Assembly: GCA_018656655.1 (NCBI GenBank)
Contig: JABHYW010000063.1
Span: forward strand, 1-35,760
Source of the DNA: Candidatus Komeilibacteria bacterium
Lineage (GTDB): Bacteria; Patescibacteriota; Patescibacteriia; UBA1558; GWA2-36-10
Length of the DNA stretch: 35,760 bases
Direction of reading: 5' to 3'
The notes under the pieces are model-generated. The model saw only the letters and a list, made by a program, of their open reading frames with translations, was not told the origin of the DNA and did not search any database. Position 1 is the stretch's first letter; every line of letters starts with the position of its first letter. This document shows, piece after piece, positions 15,986 through 23,996 of the stretch. The position numbers and the translations under genes were made by a program.

Positions 15986-16016
15986 GTCCCCCTGTTAAGG
16001 GGGATTTAGGGGGTTA
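15986..16016. repeat. REP-like repeat family A, copy 2
   Basis: GTCCCCCTGTTAAGGGGGATTTAGGGGGTTA; reverse complement matches copy 1; supplies clpC TAA stop. Confidence 0.85.
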
Positions 16017-18557
16017 TTTAACTTGTATCTTGTAGCCCAGGCCACCCTCTCTGGCTGCGCCATTCACCTTGTCTTTCTCCAGACTAATTTTTATTTTTTT
16101 AGTGGGTTTATCTAATAAATTATGAGCTAAAACGTTAGATATATGTTGATCTACTAACCTTTTTAAACTACGGGCGCCTTCTTTGAGGATATCAGGTTGT
16201 TTTAATAAGTGATTTATAATTTTAGTATCAATATCTATATTTATACCTTGTTCATTTAATCTTCGAGATAAATCAGCTAATTCTTTTTTGATTATTTTTC
16301 TAGCAGTGTTTTTATCTAATGGCTCAAAAACAATAATATTATCTAAGCGGTTACTAAACTCAGGAGGAAAATGTTTATGCAATGAAGCGAGTATTTCTTC
16401 AGACTTCTTTTTAAAACTAGATTTATTTTTATCAGTTTCAAAGCCCATAACTGCCTCTTGATTGAATATATTTAAACCAACATTTGAAGTCATGGCAATA
16501 ACGCAATTTCTAAAATTAATAGTTTTTCCGGTAGCATCAGTCATTTCTCCCTCTTCTAAGATTGGCAAGAGTAAGTTGAAAACATCTGGATGAGCTTTTT
16601 CTATTTCATCAAATAATATTAGGCTATATGGTTTATTTTTAACCATATCAGTTAATTTATTGCCTTCTCGATAACCTACATAGCCAGCTGGAGAGCCAAT
16701 TAATTTTGAAATATTAAATTTTTCAGAAAATTCTGACATATCAATACGAAGGAGATTTTTTTCACCACCAAATACATGTTTGGCAATTTGTTTAGCGGTA
16801 GCTGTCTTTCCTACGCCACTGGGCCCTAAAAACATAAAAGAAGCTAATGGTTTATTTTTATTATTTAAACCAGTTTTAGCTTTACGAATATTATGTGATA
16901 TCTTAGACAAAGCTTTATCTTGACCAAAAATATCTTTAGCGATGCTATTTTCTAATTTTAATAGTTTTTTACTCTCATTGGTAGTAATAGAGGATAGAGG
17001 TATGCCAGTAATTTTAGACAAGACAAGCTTAATATCATCTTTAGTAATTTGACCTAAGTTTTTATTTTTTACTTTATCTTGTTGAGCTTTTAGGCGTAAT
17101 AATTTTTCTAATATTTGCTCTTCTTGTTCTTTGTATTCTAAAGCTTCTAAATATTTTTCATCTAGAATGGCTTGTTTTTTATTAGCTTGTTCTTGAGTTA
17201 ATTCACCTTGAAGTTTTTTTATTTTTTTGAGTAAACCATGTTTAGTTTTTTTCACTCTAAGACGAGCAGCTGCTTCATCTATTAAATCAATAGCTTTATC
17301 GGGTAGTTTCTTATCCGGCAAAAAGCGTTTGCTAAGTTCTACAGCGGTTTTTAAAGCTTGATCATCAATAGATACATTATGAAATTTTTCATAATTACTT
17401 CGCAGACCTTGTAATATTTGATAGGCTTCATCGTCAGAAGATTCCTCAACAATTATAGCTTGAAATCTTCTTTCCAGAGCTTTGTCACTTTCAATATGTT
17501 TTTTGTATTCTTCAAAAGTAGTAGCACCAATACATCTTAAATGACCACGAGATAGGGCAGGCTTTAGTATATTAGCTGCATCTAGAGAGCCAGTAGTTGC
17601 TCCAGCGCCCATGATGGTATGTAATTCATCAATAAATAATATAGTGTTAGGATTTTTTTTAATATCAGATATAACCTGCTTCAATCTATTTTCAAATTCA
17701 CCTCTATACATAGTGCCGGCTATTAGACTAGAAATATCTAAGTTTAAAATAGTTTTATTTAACAATACATCTGGTACTTTATTTTCAGTAATTCTTTTAG
17801 CTAGACCTTCTATAATAGCAGTTTTTCCTACACCGGCATCACCTAGCAATATTGGATTATTTTTTGTACGACGAGAAAGTATTTCTATTAGTCGGTCAAT
17901 TTCTTTGGCACGACCTATAACTGGATCAATATCTTTTTGGACTTCATCGCTAGTTAAATTAATAGTGAAGCCTTCTAAATTATCAATACCTTCATTATCT
18001 TCATCTAAAATATTTTCAATTTCTTTGAGCTCTTCATCAGTTGTAAGGGCGCTAAATTTAGAAGTGCTTTTTAAGATAAGATTAAGATGTTGTTTAAGAT
18101 TTTGCAGGTTTACTTTAGCTTTTTGTAATATTTGAGTAGTTTTTTCGTCAGAACTTTGGCTAATTCCCCATAATAAATGTTCAGTACCAATATATTTGTG
18201 TTTATGTTTGTAGGCTGTAACAACTGCTTTTTCAATAATTTTTTGTGTTTCTATGGATGGTTGAGGTAAGGTTTCCCCCAGGGGATCCTCTCTCGCTTCG
18301 CGATTCACCTTGTCAGGATTAATAGCTATGCTTTGGTAAGAGCTATGTCCCGCCATGTGTAAAAAATTAATATCAATGTTTTGTTTTATTAAAATATCAG
18401 AGCCCAAAGACCCCTTAGTTTTTATTAATGAAATTAATAAATCAGCTGGCTCTATATTTTTGTGCTTTTTACTAAAAGCAGTGTTTTGTGCATTAATCAG
18501 CACCTGTTTGAAGTGCTGAGTAAATTTATTTAATATATTTTGAGTATTATTTAGCAT
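16014..18557 (-). CDS. clpC: ClpC-like AAA+ ATPase
   Basis: Clp N domain, GDAGVGKTAIIEGLA, LFIDELHTIMGAG, short M domain, GPSGVGKTATAKQIA, ILFDEIEKAHPDVFNLLLPILEEG; MGF loop candidate after MTSNVG. Confidence 0.93.
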   Translation of the reverse strand: MLNNTQNILNKFTQHFKQVLINAQNTAFSKKHKNIEPADLLISLIKTKGSLGSDILIKQNIDINFLHMAGHSSYQSIAINPDKVNREAREDPLGETLPQPSIETQKIIEKAVVTAYKHKHKYIGTEHLLWGISQSSDEKTTQILQKAKVNLQNLKQHLNLILKSTSKFSALTTDEELKEIENILDEDNEGIDNLEGFTINLTSDEVQKDIDPVIGRAKEIDRLIEILSRRTKNNPILLGDAGVGKTAIIEGLAKRITENKVPDVLLNKTILNLDISSLIAGTMYRGEFENRLKQVISDIKKNPNTILFIDELHTIMGAGATTGSLDAANILKPALSRGHLRCIGATTFEEYKKHIESDKALERRFQAIIVEESSDDEAYQILQGLRSNYEKFHNVSIDDQALKTAVELSKRFLPDKKLPDKAIDLIDEAAARLRVKKTKHGLLKKIKKLQGELTQEQANKKQAILDEKYLEALEYKEQEEQILEKLLRLKAQQDKVKNKNLGQITKDDIKLVLSKITGIPLSSITTNESKKLLKLENSIAKDIFGQDKALSKISHNIRKAKTGLNNKNKPLASFMFLGPSGVGKTATAKQIAKHVFGGEKNLLRIDMSEFSEKFNISKLIGSPAGYVGYREGNKLTDMVKNKPYSLILFDEIEKAHPDVFNLLLPILEEGEMTDATGKTINFRNCVIAMTSNVGLNIFNQEAVMGFETDKNKSSFKKKSEEILASLHKHFPPEFSNRLDNIIVFEPLDKNTARKIIKKELADLSRRLNEQGINIDIDTKIINHLLKQPDILKEGARSLKRLVDQHISNVLAHNLLDKPTKKIKISLEKDKVNGAAREGGLGYKIQVK
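16036..16073 (-). repeat. 38-nt in-frame palindromic element, copy near clpC 3' end
   Basis: Minus strand GACAAGGTGAATGGCGCAGCCAGAGAGGGTGGCCTGGG, encoding DKVNGAAREGGLG. Confidence 0.75.
18277..18314 (-). repeat. 38-nt in-frame palindromic element, copy near clpC 5' part
   Basis: Minus strand GACAAGGTGAATCGCGAAGCGAGAGAGGATCCCCTGGG, encoding DKVNREAREDPLG; 32/38 identical to the copy at 16036-16073. Confidence 0.75.
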
Positions 18558-18566
18558 ATTTTTGTT

Positions 18567-18642
18567 GTCATTTCGACCGAAGTGGAGAAATCTAGTTTAT
18601 TAATTTTTAAATAGTAGATCCTTCGACTTCGCTCAGGATGAC
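18567..18642. repeat. REPIN-like inverted doublet of REP family B
   Basis: GTCATTTCGACCGAAGTGGAGAAATCTA (18567-18594) and TAGATCCTTCGACTTCGCTCAGGATGAC (18615-18642), inverted. Confidence 0.8.
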
Positions 18643-18653
18643 GACGGATGTCA

Positions 18654-19523
18654 TCACATGTTTCTTAAAGCTTTTATCCTTTCGGTTACTGGAGGATGAG
18701 TAGAAAATAATTTAGCCATACCTTTGCGCTTGAAAGGGCTAGAAATATAAAGGTGGGCTGTAGCCTTATTTGCTCTTTTTAGTGGTATATTTTGAGCAGA
18801 TATTTTTTCTAAGGCGCTAGCTAATCCTTCTGGATAGCGAGTTAAAAGAGAGGCAGAAGCGTCAGCTAAAAATTCTCTTTTCCTAGACACGGCCATTTGG
18901 ATTAATTTAGCAAATAGTGGCGATAAGATAGCTAAGACAATACCGACTATCATTAAAATATTACCTTTATTATTATCACGGCCTCGGCCTCGGAATATAA
19001 AACTACGCATCATCCAATCAGCTAATAGTGTAATAATACCTACGCAAACTATTACCACCATCATTAATCTAATATCGTAATTTTTAACGTGAGATAATTC
19101 ATGAGCTATAACTCCTTCTAGCTCTTCATTTTTAAGGTTTTTCAATAACCCAGTTGTAACAGCAATAGAGGAGTGGGCTGGATCTCGACCAGTTGCAAAA
19201 GCATTCATAGATGAGTCTTCTATAATATGGACTTTAGGCATAGATAAACCAGCAGTAATACTAAGATTCTCTACCATACGCCAAAGATAAGGGTTGTCAT
19301 TTTTTTTGATTTCTTTAGCTCCAGCTGTACTTAGGGCTATTTTGTCGCCAGCGAAAAAACTCATAGCACTCATACCAGTTGCAAATATAGTAGCTGGTAT
19401 AATCATGTAATAGCCACCTTCAGAATACTGAGCCCAGGCCCAAACCATTCCGGCTATAACCAATACAAAAAGGATCATTAAGGCTAAACTTTTGCGTTTA
19501 TTACTATCTATTTGTTTGTACAT
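18654..19523 (-). CDS. htpX: HtpX-family M48 membrane metalloprotease
   Basis: VIAHELSHVKNYDIRLM (HExxH), TM segments, REFLADASASLLTRYPEGLASALEKI. Confidence 0.95.
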   Translation of the reverse strand: MYKQIDSNKRKSLALMILFVLVIAGMVWAWAQYSEGGYYMIIPATIFATGMSAMSFFAGDKIALSTAGAKEIKKNDNPYLWRMVENLSITAGLSMPKVHIIEDSSMNAFATGRDPAHSSIAVTTGLLKNLKNEELEGVIAHELSHVKNYDIRLMMVVIVCVGIITLLADWMMRSFIFRGRGRDNNKGNILMIVGIVLAILSPLFAKLIQMAVSRKREFLADASASLLTRYPEGLASALEKISAQNIPLKRANKATAHLYISSPFKRKGMAKLFSTHPPVTERIKALRNM

Positions 19524-19597
19524 TTTTTCTTGTTTTTATTAGTTTTTGTAAGCTTAATATAACAATATTAAAGCTTATTTGTCAATAATTTTTTTTC

Positions 19598-19718
19598 AAA
19601 TCCCTCCCCAGCCCTCCCTTTGACAAGGGAGGGAGCTTAGTTTGTTTTTTGATTAATTTTTATACAAAAAAGCCCCCTTGACAAAGGGGGCAATCCCGCG
19701 TAGTGGGATGGGGGATTT
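19598..19718. repeat. REPIN-like inverted doublet of REP family A
   Basis: AAATCCCTCCCCAGCCCTCCCTTTGACAAGGGAGGGAGC (19598-19636) and AGCCCCCTTGACAAAGGGGGCAATCCCGCGTAGTGGGATGGGGGATTT (19671-19718). Confidence 0.8.
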
Positions 19719-19724
19719 GGAAGT

Positions 19725-20279
19725 TTAGAATTTTACTTTTACGTTTTCTTTTTCTTTTTCATCAATAGCAAAGAAATCCCAAGCTTTAAATTTCAGCATG
19801 CCAGCCACTAGGTTGTTTGGAAATACTTCAATTTTAGTATTGAAATCTCTAACTTGCCCGTTATAGAAACGACGGGAAGCTTGAATTTTATTTTCAGTAT
19901 CAGAAATTTCATCCTGAAGTTGTAGAAAGTTTTGTGAAGCTTTTAAATCTGGATAGCTTTCAGCTACAGCAAAAAGACTTTTTAGAGTTTCAGACAACAT
20001 ATTTTCAGCCTTACCTTTTTCTCCAATACCTTTAGCATTCATAGCATTAGCTCTAGCTTCGGTTACTTTAACCAGAACTCCTTCTTCATGTTTCATATAA
20101 CCCTTCACTGTTTCCATTAAATTTGGAATCAGATCATAACGACGTTTTAATTGTACATCTATGTCAGACCAAGCCTCTTTAACTCGGTTTTTTAGCCTAA
20201 TTAGGCTATTATAGACGCCAATTAGCCATAAAACTAGTAATACTATTACTACTAATATGATAATCAAAACATTATTCAT
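19725..20279 (-). CDS. lemA: LemA family protein
   Basis: N-terminal TM, NRVKEAWSDIDVQLKRRYDLIPNLMETVKGYMKHEEGVL, RRFYNGQVRDFNTKIEVFPNNLVA. Confidence 0.95.
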   Translation of the reverse strand: MNNVLIIILVVIVLLVLWLIGVYNSLIRLKNRVKEAWSDIDVQLKRRYDLIPNLMETVKGYMKHEEGVLVKVTEARANAMNAKGIGEKGKAENMLSETLKSLFAVAESYPDLKASQNFLQLQDEISDTENKIQASRRFYNGQVRDFNTKIEVFPNNLVAGMLKFKAWDFFAIDEKEKENVKVKF

Positions 20280-20406
20280 AGTGTTTAAGTTTAAATTATT
20301 TAAATTAATAATATAATTCTACCTTGCGTTACTTTGTTAGTCAATAAAATAATTAAGCTAGCTTGGAGTGTATTTTTTAGTAAATATTACTATTTGTAAT
20401 AAAATG

Positions 20407-20415
20407 TGGTATAAT
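20407..20415 (+). promoter_or_regulatory. Extended -10 promoter TGG-TATAAT
   Basis: Upstream of the surface-protein ORF at 20463. Confidence 0.55.
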
Positions 20416-20462
20416 ATATCTACTATCTGTCTACTAATAGATAGGAGATTAAAATAAAAACT

Positions 20463-21578
20463 ATGTATAAAGGAATTAAAAATTGGCACCTGTCAGTTTT
20501 GGTAGGTATTATTTCAATTATTAGCGTTGCTCTTATTCAACAATATGCCTCGGCGCAATGGAATGACCCTATAGGACTACCAGGGGAGACTAGTGGTTTT
20601 CGTTTGGTGGTAAATCCCATGACAGAAGATTTATTACTTAATGGGCATGATTTAGTAGATAGTAATTTACTAATTGATGGTGATGGACTGCAAGTTATCC
20701 AAGTATTTAATGGAGGAGAAATTTGTTTTGAAGATGATTGTATAGGCTCTTGGGATGAAGATAATGGAGTTTTTAATCCTATGAGAGAAGATTTAGATTT
20801 AAATAACTTTGTTATTAGAGATAATACTAATTTAGATTTTATTTTAGAACCAGGCGGTTATGGTTTAGAAATTATAGGAGACCAAAGAGGTGTCTATGGT
20901 AGTTCTGGTAGTTTTTCTGGAGTAGGAGTATACGGTCAAGCAACCAGTGGAGAGGGAGATGGTGTATGGGGCGTTGGTTCTCCGCACGCTGGTGGTACGG
21001 GTATCTATGGTGAGGGTTATAGTGGCCTCAAAGGATCTGGTTTACAATATGGAGTTAAAGGCGTAGTGGCTGACAATAGTACTTTAGGAGATAGTGCAGG
21101 TATTCAAGGAGAAAGAAATGTTGGTGATTACGCTGGTTATTTCGTTGGTCGTGTTACTATTGATGGTTCAAATACTCCTAGTTATGAACATATTTTAGAA
21201 CTTTTTGACAATACTGACGTTATTTTAAGGCTAGATAGTAATGCTAAAACTAACACAGCTCAGGTGGAATTTGTTAGGGGTGATGTTGTGAATACTGATT
21301 ATTCTTGGATTGGTCCAACTGACAATGATACTTTTGATTTTTGGACAACAGAAAATATTCCTATGACTTTTGGCATTAATAATACCGAAGTATTAAACAT
21401 CAGCACAACTGGTAATTTAAGTACAACTGGCACCATACAATCGGGTTCATATAGTACAATGCCAATTTGTAATAATGCAAATTATGGTGCTCTAGGTTGG
21501 CAGCTAGATTGCGGAACAGGTGCCGGCTGTTTAGAGGTTTGTACTGAAACAGGCTGGCTTCAAGTGGCTACTAATTAA
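20463..21578 (+). CDS. Secreted surface protein, paralogue 1 (NWHLSxL leader family)
   Basis: Signal/TM segment MYKGIKNWHLSVLVGIISIISVALIQQYASAQW; shared N-terminal block PGETSGFRLVVNPMTEDLLLNG. Confidence 0.8.
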   Translation: MYKGIKNWHLSVLVGIISIISVALIQQYASAQWNDPIGLPGETSGFRLVVNPMTEDLLLNGHDLVDSNLLIDGDGLQVIQVFNGGEICFEDDCIGSWDEDNGVFNPMREDLDLNNFVIRDNTNLDFILEPGGYGLEIIGDQRGVYGSSGSFSGVGVYGQATSGEGDGVWGVGSPHAGGTGIYGEGYSGLKGSGLQYGVKGVVADNSTLGDSAGIQGERNVGDYAGYFVGRVTIDGSNTPSYEHILELFDNTDVILRLDSNAKTNTAQVEFVRGDVVNTDYSWIGPTDNDTFDFWTTENIPMTFGINNTEVLNISTTGNLSTTGTIQSGSYSTMPICNNANYGALGWQLDCGTGAGCLEVCTETGWLQVATN

Positions 21579-21600
21579 ATATATTAAATAATATAAACTT

Positions 21601-22578
21601 ATGTTTAAAAGAGTAAATAATTGGCATTTGTCAGTTCTAGTGGTTATTGTATCAATATTTAGCTTAGCAGTGGTACAACAGTATGCAGAAGCTCAATGGC
21701 AAGAACCAGGTGCTTTACCTGGTGGTACGCCAGCTAATAATTTAGTTGTCAATCCAATGATTGAGGATTTACAGATAGGTGGTTAGCGAATAATAGGAAC
21801 ATATTTGAATATTGATGCAGATAATTCTTTAAATGATAATAAAATATTAAGTATCTCAGATGGTATGAAGTTGTGTCTAAATGATGATTGTATAGCTGCT
21901 TGGCCAAGTACTGACGGTTTATGGACAGATCATTTGAACGGTGTTTGGTATGCTGATAGTGTTGGTATAGGTGTTGAGCCAGATCAGAACTATAATTTAA
22001 CGTTAGGAGGGGCTACTAAAGGTAGTTTATTACAATTAAAACATGGTTTAATTTTGAATACCACAGGTGATTTATTAATTGAGGCATCAGAGGATGTTTA
22101 TTTTAATAATAAAGTGGGCATTGGTACTAATTCTCCAAACAAGAATTTACATATTTTGTCACCTTCTGGAGAAAATGCAGAGATAGATATTCAAAGTGGA
22201 TCTGAAGCCTATTGGGGAATATATCAAGATGAAACTACTGCTGATCTTCGTTTCTGGAATGGAAATAATAGAGTAACTTTTACTGACGATGGTAGAGTAG
22301 GTATAGGGACTATAGATATTGATTCCGATGCTTATCTACATGTTGATAAGGGTCCAGGAGAAAATTATGCTGCCTGGTTTAATGGTAATGTAATTTTACA
22401 ACATAATACTGGTGAGCCATATAATTATTTACAAATTGATCATTTATCACTTGGTATAACAACACCTCCTGAGGAAGATTGTGATGGGCCAGTAGATAAG
22501 GGAAGAATGATTTACTCTTACGCAAACAAGCAATTACATATTTGTGATGGTGTTTGGCTATCTGTAACTTTAAATTAA
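21601..22578 (+). pseudogene. Secreted surface protein, paralogue 2, interrupted by an in-frame TAG at 21784-21786
   Basis: ORFs 21601-21786 and 21805-22578 share one frame; concatenated product aligns with paralogues 1 and 3. Confidence 0.75.
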
Positions 22579-22589
22579 TATTTATTTTT

Positions 22590-22654
22590 AAAACCGCCCG
22601 TTCGACTTCTCCCCTTCGGCCTCGAGCTCAGGGCCGAGAGGTCAGGGCGGTTTT
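22590..22654 (+). terminator. Terminator-like hairpin AAAACCGCCC...GGGCGGTTTT with a palindromic insert in the loop
   Basis: 10-bp arms; loop carries TTCGGCC...GGCCGA. Confidence 0.65.
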
Positions 22655-22676
22655 CTTGTTGCCTAATAGTCTTTTA

Positions 22677-22685
22677 TGGTATAAT
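22677..22685 (+). promoter_or_regulatory. Extended -10 promoter TGG-TATAAT
   Basis: Upstream of the surface-protein ORF at 22719. Confidence 0.55.
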
Positions 22686-22718
22686 AGGCTTATTAATAAT
22701 AAAATTTAATATAAAATT

Positions 22719-23963
22719 ATGTTTAAAAAAGTAAACAATTGGCATTTATCTTTTTTGATAATTATAGTGTCAGTTTTGAGTGTATCTATTGTACAAAAAT
22801 ATGCTATAGCTGCCTGGCAGGAGCCTACTAGTGTTCCTGGTACTACAGCAAATCAAAATATTGTCTTAAATCCAATGACTACTAATTTAGATTTAGATGA
22901 ATATTTATTAACAGGCTATAGCGTTGATATAGATGGTGATGGAAGCAATGCTATTACTTTAAAAAATGGTGCTAATTTATGTTTTGGCGCGAGTGATTGT
23001 CGTAATACTTGGCCAACAGAATCTACTCAAATATGGAGTGATAATGATGTTGGTATTGATTATGTAAATGTTCAAAATCCAAATGTAGGTATTGGTACGG
23101 ATGCTCCTAGTGAATTCTTCCATGTTAGTGGCGGTAATATGTTAGTGAGTGACGGTAGTATTATTATGGATGATGATGTTAGTATTCAGGGCTTTCATAA
23201 AAACAGCTTCGTTAATATTATGTATTTAGAGAATGACACTGGCGATCTCGTTTTAGCTGGCGATGATATTAATTTTCAAGATTTAAGTGGTAATAGTTTA
23301 GTTTACGTTGATGACATAGGAACTATTGCTAATGTAGGCATTGGTACTAATATTCCTAATAAGTCTTTGCATATTAAGACACCTGCTAACATTAATGCTG
23401 AGATTAATTTAGAATCAGGCACTAATACTCACTGGGGAATGTATCAAGATGAAACTACTACTGATCTTCGTTTTTGGCATGATGACGATGTTGTGGTATT
23501 TGATAGTGCTGGTTATGTAGGTATTGGTACTAGTAATCCAAATCATCAATTGCATGTTGAGTCAACTAATGAAAATGCAGTGTATGGAGAAGCTCAGTTA
23601 ACTGGTAAATATGGTGTTCTGGGAGAAAATACAGTAAGCGGGGGCTTTGGTTTAGGGGGTATTGGACAATATGGCATTAGAGCTGAATCTAGTATTGCTG
23701 GAGGAGCTGGTTTATTAGCTTTTCAAGGTTCTAGTGATTATGCGGGCGTGTTTCGTGGAGCCTTAAGACTTTATAATGCTGGTAGTAATAATGCTTATTT
23801 ACATTTAGCTACTGTGTCTGTTGATCCACCTACTACAGATTGTGATTCTATTGATGAAACAGGTAGGATGATTTATAATTCTGCGGATGATCAATTGTTT
23901 ATTTGCTCAGGCAGTAGCGGTTGGAGCTATCCAGATATGCAGGTTGTTATCGAAAAAAAATAA
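22719..23963 (+). CDS. Secreted surface protein, paralogue 3, with VGIGT repeats
   Basis: MFKKVNNWHLSFLIIIVSVLSVSIVQKYAIAAW; repeats NVGIGTDAPSEFFHV, NVGIGTNIPNKSLHI, YVGIGTSNPNHQLHV; C-terminal GRMIYNSADDQLFICSG. Confidence 0.85.
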   Translation: MFKKVNNWHLSFLIIIVSVLSVSIVQKYAIAAWQEPTSVPGTTANQNIVLNPMTTNLDLDEYLLTGYSVDIDGDGSNAITLKNGANLCFGASDCRNTWPTESTQIWSDNDVGIDYVNVQNPNVGIGTDAPSEFFHVSGGNMLVSDGSIIMDDDVSIQGFHKNSFVNIMYLENDTGDLVLAGDDINFQDLSGNSLVYVDDIGTIANVGIGTNIPNKSLHIKTPANINAEINLESGTNTHWGMYQDETTTDLRFWHDDDVVVFDSAGYVGIGTSNPNHQLHVESTNENAVYGEAQLTGKYGVLGENTVSGGFGLGGIGQYGIRAESSIAGGAGLLAFQGSSDYAGVFRGALRLYNAGSNNAYLHLATVSVDPPTTDCDSIDETGRMIYNSADDQLFICSGSSGWSYPDMQVVIEKK

Positions 23964-23996
23964 TTTTAATTTTAAAATTTAAGTTTTTATATATCA

